From: SZAS-103 sp036496805 | GTDB taxonomy: Bacteria; Pseudomonadota; Gammaproteobacteria; Xanthomonadales; Xanthomonadaceae | NCBI GenBank assembly: GCA_036496805.1 | Contig: DASXKN010000029.1 | Location: forward strand, 310,001-374,000 | Reading direction: 5' to 3' | Length of the DNA: 64,000 nt | Part shown: in pieces, positions 18,007 through 26,666 of the stretch | How the letters are laid out: every line of letters begins with the position of its first letter | Position numbering within the stretch: position 1 is the first letter of the stretch | Notes under the pieces: model-generated | Databases searched by the model: none | What the model saw: the letters and a program-made list of their open reading frames with translations, nothing else | What the model was told of the DNA's origin: nothing | Position numbers and translations under genes: made by a program

Positions 18007-18963
18007 ATGAACCGCCTGTTCCGCGACGTCGAGGGCGCACCCCTGTGCCCGAATGGCAGCGTGGTCTGCATCGGCGCCTTCGATGGCCTGCATCCGGGCC
18101 ATCGCGCGCTGGTCGGCCGCGCGGTCGCGCGTGCGCGTGAACTCGGTGTCGAAGCGGTCGTGTTGAGCTTCGAGCCGTTGCCGCGCGAGTTCTTCGCGAT
18201 CACGGGCAAGCCCGCGCGGCTGTCGCCGCCGCGCATGAAGGTCGAAGGCCTGTTCGCGTTGGGCGCCGACCGCATCGGCCTGCTGCGTTTCGATGCCGCG
18301 CTGGCGCGGACGGGCGCGCGCGAATTCGTCGAGCGCGTGCTCGTGCAACGGCTCGCGGCGCGCGAGGTCTGGGTCGGGCCGGGATTCCGCTTCGGCAAGG
18401 GGCGCGAGGGCGACGTGTCGCTGCTGGGCGAGCTGGGCGCGACGATGGGTTTCCAGACCCGCGTGATCGAGCCCTGCCTGGTCGGCGGCGAGCGCGCATC
18501 GAGCTCGCGGATCCGCGCGCTGCTCGGCGAGGGCGATCTCGCGACCGCCGCGCGCTGGCTCGGCAGGCCGTATGCGATCGCGGGTCGGGTGGTGCGCGGG
18601 CGGCAGCTCGGGCGCAAGCTCGGTTTCCCGACCGCGAACCTGCGTTTCGCGGGCCTTACTCCCGCGCTGGGCGGCGTGTTCGCGACGCGCGTGCGCGGCG
18701 CCGGGTTCGATGCGTGGCCGAGCGTGTCCAGCCTTGGCACGCGGCCGACCGTGGACGGAGTCGAGCCCTTGCTCGAAGCGCATCTGTTCGACTTCGACGG
18801 CGACCTTTACGGGAAGCGCATCGAGGTGGAATTCGTCGCGAAGCTGCGCGACGAGGCGCGGTTCCAGAACCTGGATGCATTGATCGCGCAGATGGACCGC
18901 GATGCCGAACAGGCACGCGCGATCCTCGGCGCGCCGCAACAACGACGTGGAGCGATGGCGTGA
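18007..18963 (+). CDS. ribF: Bifunctional riboflavin kinase/FAD synthetase
   Basis: A 318-residue enzyme making FMN from riboflavin and FAD from FMN. The N-terminal adenylyltransferase domain has GAFDGLHPGHRALV (the HxGH nucleotide-binding motif) and SSSRIRALL. The C-terminal flavokinase domain has GRVVRGRQLGRKLGFPTANL with the PTAN motif. Its stop overlaps the GTG start of ileS, giving translational coupling in the ribF-ileS-lspA-cupin-ispH run. Confidence 0.97.
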   Translation: MNRLFRDVEGAPLCPNGSVVCIGAFDGLHPGHRALVGRAVARARELGVEAVVLSFEPLPREFFAITGKPARLSPPRMKVEGLFALGADRIGLLRFDAALARTGAREFVERVLVQRLAAREVWVGPGFRFGKGREGDVSLLGELGATMGFQTRVIEPCLVGGERASSSRIRALLGEGDLATAARWLGRPYAIAGRVVRGRQLGRKLGFPTANLRFAGLTPALGGVFATRVRGAGFDAWPSVSSLGTRPTVDGVEPLLEAHLFDFDGDLYGKRIEVEFVAKLRDEARFQNLDALIAQMDRDAEQARAILGAPQQRRGAMA

Positions 18964-21857
18964 ACGATTCGGAAAAGGGCGGCGCGGACAGCCGCTACAA
19001 GAGCACGATCAACCTGCCGCAGACGAGCTTCGCGATGAAGGCGGACTTGCCGAAGCGCGAGCCCGGCATGCTGGCCGAGTGGGAGAAACGCGAACGCTAT
19101 GCCACGCTGCAGCGGCACACCGCCGCGCGCGAGCACGCCTTCATCCTGCACGACGGCCCGCCGTATGCGAACGGCGCGATCCACCTTGGCCACGCGGTCA
19201 ACAAGATCCTCAAGGACATCGTCGTCCGTTCGAAGCTGATGGCCGGCTTCCGTTCGCCCTACGTACCGGGCTGGGATTGCCACGGCCTGCCGATCGAGAT
19301 CGCGGTCGAGAAAAAGCACGGCAAGGTCGGTCAGAAGGTCGATGCGGCCGAGTTCCGCAGGCTCTGCCGCGAATACGCGGCCAGGCAGATCGACCTGCAG
19401 CGCGCGGACTTCAAGCGCCTGGGCGTGCTCGGCGAATGGGAGAACCCGTACAAGACGATGGACTTCCGCTACGAGGCGGACATGATCCGCGCGCTGGCGA
19501 AGATCCATGCGCGCGGCCACGTCACGCGCGGCTTCAAGCCGGTGTACTGGTGCTTCGATTGCGGCTCGGCGCTGGCCGAGGCGGAGATCGAATACCAGGA
19601 CAAGACTTCGCCGGCGATCGACGTGGCCTACGATGCGATCGATCCGGCGGCGCTCGCGGCGAAGTTCGGCGCGACGGTGGGCGAGGGCGAGGGCGACATC
19701 GTCGCCGTGCCGATCTGGACGACCACGCCGTGGACGCTGCCGGCGAGCTTTGCCGTGACGCTTGGCCCCGAGCTGGACTATGTGCTGGTCGAAGGTCCGA
19801 TGCGCGGCGATCGTCGCCTGTCGCTGGTCGTTGCCGAGGCGCTCGCCGAACGCGTGCTGACGCGTTACGGCGTCGAGAACGTGAACATCCTCGGCCGCGC
19901 GAAAGGCGCCGAGCTCGAGAACCTGTTGCTCCAGCATCCTTTCTACGAATCGCGCCAGCTGCCATTGATCGTCGGCGACCACGTCTCCGCCGAGGACGGC
20001 ACCGGCGCCGTGCACACCGCGCCGGGCCACGGTGTGGAGGACTTCGCGGTCGGCCAGAAGTACGGCCTCGTCGAAGCGCACGCGCCGTCGGAGCTCAATC
20101 CGGTCGGCCCGAACGGTGTCTACCTGGCGGGCACGCCGATCTTCGAAGGCCAGTACATCTGGAAGGCCAACGACACGATCATCGAGCTGCTGCGCGAGCG
20201 TGGCGTGCTGCTCGCGCACGCGAAGATGATCCACAGCTATCCGCACTGCTGGCGCCACAAGACGCCGGTCGCGTTCCGCACCACGCCGCAGTGGTTCATC
20301 GGCATGGACCAGGCCGGGCTGCGCACCGATTCGCTCAAGGCCATCCACGAGGACGTGACCTGGTATCCGTCCTGGGGCGAGGAGCGCATCGCCAACATGG
20401 TCGAGGGCCGACCCGACTGGTGCATCTCGCGCCAGCGCACCTGGGGCGTGCCGATCGCGCTGTTCGTCGACAAGGTCGGCAAGCAGCCGCATCCGCGCAG
20501 CGTCGAGTTGATGGAGCTGGTGGCGCAGCGCGTGGAGAAGGAGGGCGCCGACGCCTGGTACGCGCTTGATCCGCGCGAGTTGCTCGGCGACGAGGCCGAG
20601 CACTACGAGAAAGTCAGCGACATCCTCGATGTCTGGTTCGATTCCGGCGTCAGCCACTTCTGCGTGCTCGACCAGCGCGCGAACCTTGCGCGCGGCCCCG
20701 GCGACAAGGTCATCTATCTCGAAGGCTCCGACCAGCACCGCGGCTGGTTCCACTCCTCGTTGCTGACGTCGGTGGCGATGCACGGCCACGCGCCTTACGA
20801 CGAGGTGCTCACCCATGGCTTCACGGTGGACGAGCAGGGCCGCAAGATGTCGAAGTCGCTCGGCAACGGCATCGAGCCGCAGGACGTGATGAAGGACTAC
20901 GGCGCGGACATCCTGCGCCTGTGGATCGCCTCGGCCGATTACCGCAACGAGATGGCGCTGTCGCCGACCATCCTCAAGCGCGTCGCCGACGCCTATCGCC
21001 GCATCCGCAACACCGCGCGCTTCCTGCTCGGCAACCTGCACGGCTTCGATCCGGCGAAGCATCTGCTGCCGGTGAAGGATTGCCTGCTGCTCGACCAGTG
21101 GGCGGTGCAGCAGGCGTTCGACACGCAGCAGACGATCGTCGCCGCGTACGCGCGCTACGACTTCCCGGAGATCGTCCAGCGCATCCAGAACTTCTGCACC
21201 AACGAGATGGGCTCGCTCTACCTCGACATCACCAAGGACCGCCTCTACACGATGCGCGAGGACAGCCGCGGCCGGCGCAGCGCGCAAAGCGCGATGTACC
21301 GCATCCTCGAGGCAATGGTGCGCTGGCTGGCGCCGATGCTGGCGTTCACGGCGGAGGAGATCTGGCAGTTGATGCCGGGCGTGCGCGGAGAGTCCGTGTT
21401 GTTCGAGACCTGGTATGACGGACTCGACCCCATGTCGGCAGAAGACAAGCGCAGAACCGGCTATCTGATTGGCCTGCGAGAGGTGCTTTACAAGACTCTT
21501 GAGCCCATGCGCGCGGTTGGCGAGATTGGTTCCGCGCTCGATGCCGAAGTGGATCTCCACTGCAATGTGGCGCAGGCGGAGTTCTTGCGACCTTATCTTG
21601 ACGAACTAAGATTCCTGTTCATTTCGGGCGACGTCTCAATTCGCCCTCTCGGCGAAGTGCCCGATGGTGGCTGGAGCGGTGGTATGCCACCGGCTCCGGA
21701 TGAAACCCATGTGCACGCGAGAAAGACCGATAAGTTGAAATGCATCCGTTGCTGGCAGCGCCGCTCCGACATCGGTTCCAATTCAGAGCATCCCGACATC
21801 TGCGGCCGCTGCGTGAGCAACGTCGATGGCCCGGGCGAAGAGCGGCGGTACTTCTGA
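18960..21857 (+). CDS. ileS: Isoleucyl-tRNA synthetase
   Basis: A 965-residue class I synthetase. The HIGH motif is in PPYANGAIHLGHA and the KMSKS motif in GRKMSKSLGNG. The editing domain lies around GTGAVHTAPGHGVEDF, and a C-terminal zinc finger is CIRCW...CGRC. The start is GTG at 18960, overlapping the ribF stop (GTGA); it begins VNDSEKGGADSRYKSTINLP. From about 21420 to the end the codon use changes markedly: CTA, AGA and ATT codons and GC near 53-60%, against about two-thirds upstream. The frame and motifs are intact, so the gene looks functional but mosaic. Confidence 0.97.
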   Translation: MNDSEKGGADSRYKSTINLPQTSFAMKADLPKREPGMLAEWEKRERYATLQRHTAAREHAFILHDGPPYANGAIHLGHAVNKILKDIVVRSKLMAGFRSPYVPGWDCHGLPIEIAVEKKHGKVGQKVDAAEFRRLCREYAARQIDLQRADFKRLGVLGEWENPYKTMDFRYEADMIRALAKIHARGHVTRGFKPVYWCFDCGSALAEAEIEYQDKTSPAIDVAYDAIDPAALAAKFGATVGEGEGDIVAVPIWTTTPWTLPASFAVTLGPELDYVLVEGPMRGDRRLSLVVAEALAERVLTRYGVENVNILGRAKGAELENLLLQHPFYESRQLPLIVGDHVSAEDGTGAVHTAPGHGVEDFAVGQKYGLVEAHAPSELNPVGPNGVYLAGTPIFEGQYIWKANDTIIELLRERGVLLAHAKMIHSYPHCWRHKTPVAFRTTPQWFIGMDQAGLRTDSLKAIHEDVTWYPSWGEERIANMVEGRPDWCISRQRTWGVPIALFVDKVGKQPHPRSVELMELVAQRVEKEGADAWYALDPRELLGDEAEHYEKVSDILDVWFDSGVSHFCVLDQRANLARGPGDKVIYLEGSDQHRGWFHSSLLTSVAMHGHAPYDEVLTHGFTVDEQGRKMSKSLGNGIEPQDVMKDYGADILRLWIASADYRNEMALSPTILKRVADAYRRIRNTARFLLGNLHGFDPAKHLLPVKDCLLLDQWAVQQAFDTQQTIVAAYARYDFPEIVQRIQNFCTNEMGSLYLDITKDRLYTMREDSRGRRSAQSAMYRILEAMVRWLAPMLAFTAEEIWQLMPGVRGESVLFETWYDGLDPMSAEDKRRTGYLIGLREVLYKTLEPMRAVGEIGSALDAEVDLHCNVAQAEFLRPYLDELRFLFISGDVSIRPLGEVPDGGWSGGMPPAPDETHVHARKTDKLKCIRCWQRRSDIGSNSEHPDICGRCVSNVDGPGEERRYF

Positions 21858-22357
21858 TGACGGGATTCGCGAAACCCAGCGCATTGCCGTGGCTTCTGCT
21901 GTCGGCCGCGATCATCGCGCTCGACCAGTGGACCAAGTACCTCGTCATCACGACGCTGGCGCTGCACCGGCCGATCGTATTCATCCCCGGCTTCTGGAGC
22001 TGGATGCTCGCCTACAACGAGGGCGCCGCCTTCAGCATGCTCGGCGACGCATCCGGCTGGCAGCGCTGGTTGTTCGGCGGCCTGGCGACGTGCGTGAGCG
22101 CGGGCATGGCGTGGTGGCTGGCGCGCACGCCGCGCAGCGACTGGCGCACGGCGCTCCCGTTCGCGCTGGTGATCGGCGGCGCGCTCGGCAACCTGATCGA
22201 CCGCATCCGCCTGGGCCACGTGATCGACTTCATCCAGTGGTACTGGCGCGACCACTACTGGCCGACCTTCAACGTCGCCGATTCCTCGATCGTCGCCGGG
22301 GCGATCGCGTTGCTGCTGTTCGGCATGCACAAGAAAAACCACGAGGACAAGCCATGA
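21857..22357 (+). CDS. lspA: Prolipoprotein signal peptidase (signal peptidase II)
   Basis: A 166-residue, four-helix inner-membrane aspartyl protease that removes lipoprotein signal peptides. The catalytic aspartates are D124 (GHVIDF) and D142 (FNVADSSI). Other family marks are DQWTKYL, YNEGAAFS and GGALGNLIDR. The ATG overlaps the ileS stop (TGATG), and its stop overlaps the next ATG. Confidence 0.97.
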   Translation: MTGFAKPSALPWLLLSAAIIALDQWTKYLVITTLALHRPIVFIPGFWSWMLAYNEGAAFSMLGDASGWQRWLFGGLATCVSAGMAWWLARTPRSDWRTALPFALVIGGALGNLIDRIRLGHVIDFIQWYWRDHYWPTFNVADSSIVAGAIALLLFGMHKKNHEDKP

Positions 22358-22818
22358 AGGCAGTGAAGGCGATCGATCTGGATGTGCTCAGTCGCTGCGG
22401 CTATCCCGAGCCTTTCCGTTCGCGCGTCATGCCGCGCGAAAAGCGTGCGCTTGGCGATGCGTTCGGTCTGACCGCCTTCGGCGTCAACCTCACGACCTTG
22501 CCTCCGGGGAAGGAATCGTCGATGCGCCACTGGCACGACCGCGAGGACGAATTCGTCTACGTGCTCGACGGCGAGGTCGTCCTCCGGACCGACGGCGGCG
22601 AGGAAGTCCTGACCGCCGGGATGTGCGCTGGTTTCAAGGCCGGCGATGCCGACGCGCACCAGATCGTCAACCGCAGCGAACGGCCTGCGACCTACCTGGA
22701 GATCGGCAGCCGCGACGAGGCCGACGTATGCGTCTACGAAGACGTCGACCTCGCGTACGGCGCCGACGCGCAGGGAAACTTCCGCTACGAACACAAGGAC
22801 GGCACGCCGTACACTTGA
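22354..22818 (+). CDS. Single-domain cupin protein in the fkpB position
   Basis: A 154-residue cupin. HWHDREDEFVYVLDGEVVL contains the first metal-binding motif (H, H, E), with a further His in DAHQIVNRS. It is the type often annotated as a mannose-6-phosphate-isomerase-like or transcriptional-regulator cupin; no substrate can be inferred. It overlaps lspA by ATGA and is four bases from ispH. That is the place where E. coli has fkpB. Confidence 0.85.
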   Translation: MKAVKAIDLDVLSRCGYPEPFRSRVMPREKRALGDAFGLTAFGVNLTTLPPGKESSMRHWHDREDEFVYVLDGEVVLRTDGGEEVLTAGMCAGFKAGDADAHQIVNRSERPATYLEIGSRDEADVCVYEDVDLAYGADAQGNFRYEHKDGTPYT

Positions 22819-22821
22819 CGC

Positions 22822-23772
22822 ATGGACGTCATCCTCGCAAACCCCCGCGGCTTCTGCGCCGGCGTCGACCGTGCGATCGAGATCGTCAAGCGCGCGATCG
22901 AGACCCTCGGTGCGCCGATCTACGTGCGCCACGAGGTCGTGCACAACCGCTTCGTGGTCGACGACCTCAAGCAGCGCGGCGCGGTGTTCGTCGAGGAACT
23001 GCACGAGGTGCCCGATGGCGCGACCGTGATCTTCTCCGCGCATGGCGTTTCCCAGGAAGTGCGTGGCGAAGCAGCGCGGCGCGGGCTCAAGGTGTTCGAC
23101 GCGACCTGCCCGCTGGTGACCAAGGTGCACATGGAGGTCGCGCGCCACTGTCGCGCGGGTCGCGATGTCGTGCTGATCGGCCATGCCGGCCATCCCGAGG
23201 TCGAGGGCACGATGGGGCAGTGGAGCGTGGAATCCGGCGGCGGCGCGATCCACCTCGTCGAGGATGTCGAGGACGTCGGGCGATTGCGGGTCGCGCAACC
23301 GGAGAACCTCGCCTACACGACCCAGACCACGCTTTCGGTGGACGACACGCGCGCGGTGATCGCGGCGCTCCAGGCGAAATACCCTGCGATCCAGGGGCCG
23401 CGCCACGACGACATCTGCTACGCGACCCAGAACCGCCAGGACGCCGTGCGCCTGCTCGCGCAGCAGTGCGACCTCGTGCTCGTGGTCGGCTCGATCAACA
23501 GTTCGAATTCCAACCGCCTGCGCGAGCTGGCCGAGAAACAGGGTGTCGAAGCGCACCTGATCGACGGCGCCGAGCATATCGATCCGGCATGGGTGGACGG
23601 CAAGCGCCGCATCGGCGTCACCGCCGGCGCCTCGGCGCCCGAGGTACTGGTCGAAGGCGTGCAGGCGCGCCTGCGCGAACTGGGCGCCGGCAGTGTCAGC
23701 AGCCTGCAGGGAGAGCCGGAGGACATGGTGTTCGCGCTGCCGAAGGAGCTGCGCCTGACGGTCATCGAGTGA
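22822..23772 (+). CDS. ispH: 4-hydroxy-3-methylbut-2-enyl diphosphate reductase
   Basis: The 316-residue iron-sulfur enzyme making IPP and DMAPP, the last step of the MEP isoprenoid pathway. The cluster cysteines are C12 (GFCAGV), C96 (DATCPLV) and C199 (DDICYATQ). The substrate-binding His lie in RHEVVHN and GHAGHPE, and SSNSNRL is present. It is the last gene of the ribF-ileS-lspA-cupin-ispH operon. Confidence 0.97.
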   Translation: MDVILANPRGFCAGVDRAIEIVKRAIETLGAPIYVRHEVVHNRFVVDDLKQRGAVFVEELHEVPDGATVIFSAHGVSQEVRGEAARRGLKVFDATCPLVTKVHMEVARHCRAGRDVVLIGHAGHPEVEGTMGQWSVESGGGAIHLVEDVEDVGRLRVAQPENLAYTTQTTLSVDDTRAVIAALQAKYPAIQGPRHDDICYATQNRQDAVRLLAQQCDLVLVVGSINSSNSNRLRELAEKQGVEAHLIDGAEHIDPAWVDGKRRIGVTAGASAPEVLVEGVQARLRELGAGSVSSLQGEPEDMVFALPKELRLTVIE

Positions 23773-23827
23773 GCTTCGCGCCGGTCAAGGCGTTGCACCC
23801 GCCTCGGCGCGCAGGGCGCGATCCGAA

Positions 23828-23857
23828 TTGACCTGGACCCCGCGTCCCGCCTACACT
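23828..23857 (+). promoter_or_regulatory. Promoter of tRNA-Thr
   Basis: TTGACC (23828-23833), an 18-base spacer and TACACT (23852-23857) lie 35 bases before the tRNA. The short GC-rich stretch after the -10 is typical of stable-RNA promoters. Confidence 0.65.
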
Positions 23858-23892
23858 TTGCGCCCCCGCGCCTCGCGCGCGGAGCATCCCAC

Positions 23893-23968
23893 GCCGGAAT
23901 AGCTCAGTTGGTAGAGCGGCGCATTCGTAATGCGTAGGTCGCAGGTTCGACTCCTGTTTCCGGCACCA
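23893..23968 (+). tRNA. tRNA-Thr (anticodon CGT)
   Basis: A 76-base cloverleaf. The acceptor stem is GCCGGAA/TTCCGGC, the D arm GCTCAGTTGGTAGAGC, and the anticodon stem GCGCA/TGCGT carries the loop TTCGTAA with anticodon CGT (23926-23928). The T arm is GCAGG-TTCGACT-CCTGT, and CCA is encoded. It decodes ACG. I see no duplicated 3' end nearby, so no integrated element is evident. Confidence 0.97.
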
Positions 23969-23989
23969 TGGGTTCCCTGCGAACGCAGG

Positions 23990-24014
23990 ATCAGGCCGCG
24001 CTCTGCGGCCTGAT
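23990..24014 (+). terminator. Hairpin after tRNA-Thr
   Basis: ATCAGGCCGC (23990-23999), loop GCTCT, GCGGCCTGAT (24005-24014) is a ten-pair stem 22 bases after the tRNA. It has no T-run, so it may be a processing or rho-assisted end rather than a classic intrinsic terminator. Confidence 0.5.
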
Positions 24015-24068
24015 GCATCTTCAGCGTGCGCTCCAGCAGATTCTTCGGCTTCGCCTGGCGAATGCCAT

Positions 24069-24094
24069 GGGGTGCCGGATGTCTCCGGCACCCC
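24069..24094. terminator. Hairpin downstream of the GH44 gene
   Basis: GGGGTGCCGG (24069-24078), loop ATGTCT, CCGGCACCCC (24085-24094). It lies between the tRNA and the convergent glycosidase and could end transcription from either side. There is no strong T-run. Confidence 0.5.
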
Positions 24095-24149
24095 ACGTCC
24101 CCAACGGCGGTTGCTGCCCCGCAACCGCGGTTGTGCGGTCCCGAAGGGC

Positions 24150-25796
24150 TCAGCCCTTCGGCACGACGAACAGGCTGATGCTCTGCGCAGGTATGTTCAC
24201 GGTGATCTTGCTGGACGCCACCGTCGCGTTCGTCAGGTGCCTGATGGTGTTCGCCGAGGTCAGTTGCCATTCTCCCGCCGACGCGCCGGCGGTGAAGCCG
24301 GCGATTTCGATCGTGAGCGGCTTGGTGCCGGCGAGCATCTTGTTGATGACCATCACCGTCAACGCGCCATCGCTGCTGCGCAGCGCGGCGAAGGCGGACA
24401 CGTTGTCGCGGTTCGGCACGTTCGCGGTCACCGAGGTGTCGCCGAAGGTGGAATGGCTGCCGTCGTAGTTGCGGTACATCTTCATCGCCTTGTACGTCGG
24501 CGTCGTCTTGTCCGGCGTGGTCCAGCGCGTGGCGTAGTCCAGGCCCTTCCAGCCGAAGATGCCGTAGATGTCGGCCTGGGTGGTGGCGCCGTTGATGTTC
24601 GCTTCGGCGCCCCAGTTGTACTCGGTGATGCCGGTCTTGGTGCCGGGATAGTAGGTAGCGACCCAGTTCTTCATGCGCGGGATCAGCTGGACCTTGTCGC
24701 CGATCCAGCTCTGGTCGACGTAGTTGGGATCCCACAGCGAACGGGTGGACTTGTTGCGCAGCAACTGCATCGACTGCGAGGTGTCGTCGCCGAACTCGCC
24801 GCCCTGCGGATAGTAGTGCAGGGTGAAGACGTTCAGCACCCGCTTGCCGGTGGCGACATTGTCGGCATGCATCTGCTGGAGCAGCCAGGGCATGTAGTCC
24901 ATGTTGCCGTTGGCCTGGCGGTCCGGATACACGCCGTTCCAGCCGTGCGCGGCGCCGTACTGCTGGTCGTAGCCGGAGTAGAAGTAGCCGCCCCAGCCCC
25001 ATTCCTCCGGTCCGAAAATGATCGCACCGCTGTCCTGGGTGCGGATCATGTGGCCGTAGGAAATCATCTTCTGCGCGATCTCGCCCATCGTCGGGCCGAC
25101 CGGATGCACGTCGCGGTGCGTGCTCTGCCAGATGCTGTGCTCGTTGTCGAGGATGTAGAACTTCAGGCCGCCGTTCGCGGAGTTGCCCCAGGTGGCGATC
25201 ATGTGCTGCACCCAGGACCGCTGCAGCGAGACGCTGTTGGGCGTACTCGCGTCGCTCGGATCGTTGCTTGTGACGTCCTGGTTGTTGCTGGAAAGCACGC
25301 CATTGCCGGCGTCTGCAAACCATTGCCAGTCGTTGCCCGTCTGCGCGCCGTACTTGGCGATCGAGAAGCTGGCGAGTCTGGCGCGGCCGGTGCCGAGCTT
25401 GGCCACCCAGTCGAGCATCGGGATCGTGATCGCCGCCTGGGCGTTGCCGCCCTTGCTCAGGCTGATGAAGTTGTCGCCCGTCGCTCCCTGGTTCGGTGAT
25501 CCCTCATCGAGGCTCTCGAAGTACCAGTCGTTGGCGTGGTTGGACGCGTTCTGCTGCCAGTTGTAGCTGGAAGTCGTATTGCCGCCGTAACGGTTGAGCG
25601 GCGTGTTGAGGTCCTTGAGCGTCGCGCTGTCGGGCGCGAACGCCACGCCGTAGATGTACGGGCTGATGGGATGCTTGCCCGTGGCCGCATTCACGTTGAC
25701 CGTGACTGGCGCGTTGTCCGCATGCGCAGAGGCCACCAACAGGGATGCGATGGCGATCGCGATGCAACGTTTCGGGTGTCTGGCTGTCGTGTTCAT
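24150..25796 (-). CDS. Secreted glycoside hydrolase family 44 endoglucanase/xyloglucanase
   Basis: A 548-residue secreted enzyme with a signal peptide (1-26, ending SAHA). The TIM-barrel catalytic domain carries the two GH44 glutamates: acid/base E219 (YILDNEHSIW) and nucleophile E392 (GITEYNWGAE). They are 173 residues apart, the same interval I recall for clostridial GH44 enzymes. Other marks are NRYGGNTTSSYNW near the start and HYYPQGGEFGDD. A beta-sandwich tail ends ISLFVVPKG, with no carbohydrate-binding module. GH44 acts on xyloglucan and mixed or substituted cellulose. It is monocistronic, with possible CRP/Clp-type sites upstream. Confidence 0.9.
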   Translation of the reverse strand: MNTTARHPKRCIAIAIASLLVASAHADNAPVTVNVNAATGKHPISPYIYGVAFAPDSATLKDLNTPLNRYGGNTTSSYNWQQNASNHANDWYFESLDEGSPNQGATGDNFISLSKGGNAQAAITIPMLDWVAKLGTGRARLASFSIAKYGAQTGNDWQWFADAGNGVLSSNNQDVTSNDPSDASTPNSVSLQRSWVQHMIATWGNSANGGLKFYILDNEHSIWQSTHRDVHPVGPTMGEIAQKMISYGHMIRTQDSGAIIFGPEEWGWGGYFYSGYDQQYGAAHGWNGVYPDRQANGNMDYMPWLLQQMHADNVATGKRVLNVFTLHYYPQGGEFGDDTSQSMQLLRNKSTRSLWDPNYVDQSWIGDKVQLIPRMKNWVATYYPGTKTGITEYNWGAEANINGATTQADIYGIFGWKGLDYATRWTTPDKTTPTYKAMKMYRNYDGSHSTFGDTSVTANVPNRDNVSAFAALRSSDGALTVMVINKMLAGTKPLTIEIAGFTAGASAGEWQLTSANTIRHLTNATVASSKITVNIPAQSISLFVVPKG

Positions 25797-25874
25797 GGTT
25801 TCACCCCGGGGGAAGGATGCGGAAGATGTCACGGGCAAGCGTGGCGGAGTTTCTGCCCGATCCCGAGGTCGATT

Positions 25875-25944
25875 TGTGATGCGCACCGCAAATCGCGAGG
25901 GAAGTTGTGACGCGTCGCACGCACGCAGGTTGAGCGCGCTCACA
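25875..25944 (-). promoter_or_regulatory. Possible CRP/Clp-type binding sites upstream of the GH44 gene
   Basis: Within 150 bases upstream of the start are three partial matches to TGTGA-N6-TCACA. They are TGTGATGCGCACCGCA (25875-25890), TGTGACGCGTCGCACG (25906-25921) and GTTGAGCGCGCTCACA (25929-25944, 8 of 10). In Xanthomonas the CRP-like regulator Clp controls secreted cellulases, which makes the position plausible. The rest of the interval 25797-25999 shows nothing else. Confidence 0.3.
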
Positions 25945-25999
25945 TGTCCGGTCGCTGCAATCGTTTGCGTTGCGCGGGTTTGATGTCGCGCCGTCGCGA

Positions 26000-26143
26000 T
26001 CACGATGGGTCCGTCGAAACGGCGCGCAACACGATCGCGCATCCACGTTGCTCGTCGTCCGCCAGCCATCGCGCGAGGCCGCGGGCCGAGAGAAACGCGA
26101 ACGCGTCTTCAGCGTCGTGCTCGAACCAACCAAGGCGGCGGTG
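26000..26143 (-). pseudogene. Diverged duplicate of the C-terminus of the adjacent HExxH protein
   Basis: Directly after the stop codon of the 26144-26623 gene, the same frame continues HRRLG-WFEHDAEDAFAFL-SARGLARWLADDEQRG before a second TGA at 26000-26002. WFEHDAEDAFAFL is identical to residues 130-142 of the intact gene. The DNA 26094-26132 matches 26199-26237 with a few changes. There is no start of its own, so it is a leftover tail copy or an alternative C-terminus reached only by readthrough. Confidence 0.65.
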
Positions 26144-26623
26144 TCAGGCGAGCCGGTGGCGTGTCCCGTCCACGGTTTCGACCAGCTTGCGCTCGACGAG
26201 GAACGCGAACGCATCCTCGGCGTCATGCTCGAACCACGCGCGCGCCGAGCCGAGGCGGAAGCTGTAGCCCCAGGCGTCCATGTCTTCCATCAGGCGCGCC
26301 GCGCCGACTCCGGGCAGCGCGTCCGCGAGCAGGATCTGGAGCGCGCAGGTCGCGTCTTCCTCGGCTACCGATTCGCTGGCATTGGTATGGATCGCGGCGC
26401 GGCGCTCGGCAGGCATCACGATCAGGTGCGCGGCTTCGTGCAGCAGCGAGTGCACGGGCGTGTCGTCGCGCGCATGGACATCGCTGCCGATGAGGCCGGC
26501 CTCTGGCTCGCCCCAGAAACTGCCGGGGATGGGGGCATCATCCTCGACGCGGCGCAGGCGCAATCCGTAGCGCGCGAGCAAGGCCGACGGTGCATCGAAG
26601 CCGATGTCGCGCAGGGTCAGCAT
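26144..26623 (-). CDS. Small putative metalloprotease-like protein (HExxH)
   Basis: A 159-residue protein of unknown role. LLHEAAHLIVM contains an HExxH zinc motif (H62, E63, H66), with E89/E90 downstream as possible third ligand. This is the arrangement in small zincin or ImmA/IrrE-like domains. There is no signal peptide. The start MLTLRDIGFDAP at 26623 is chosen because the upstream in-frame codons come from an intergenic repeat. Its 3' end is tandemly duplicated just downstream. Confidence 0.65.
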   Translation of the reverse strand: MLTLRDIGFDAPSALLARYGLRLRRVEDDAPIPGSFWGEPEAGLIGSDVHARDDTPVHSLLHEAAHLIVMPAERRAAIHTNASESVAEEDATCALQILLADALPGVGAARLMEDMDAWGYSFRLGSARAWFEHDAEDAFAFLVERKLVETVDGTRHRLA

Positions 26624-26666
26624 GATCGACGAAATGGACAAGGCTTCAAGCCGAACATGGATGCTT

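Noticed and set aside
15628..21560. Very long minus-strand open frames (over 900 codons) opposite murJ-ribF and ileS
   Set aside because: They are antisense frames kept open by high GC; the proteins are Arg/His/Gln-rich low complexity with no domains, and the plus strand has clear core genes.
23893..24150. tRNA-Thr as an integration site for a genomic island carrying the GH44 gene
   Set aside because: No integrase and no repeat of the tRNA 3' end were found in the window; the GH44 region has ordinary composition.
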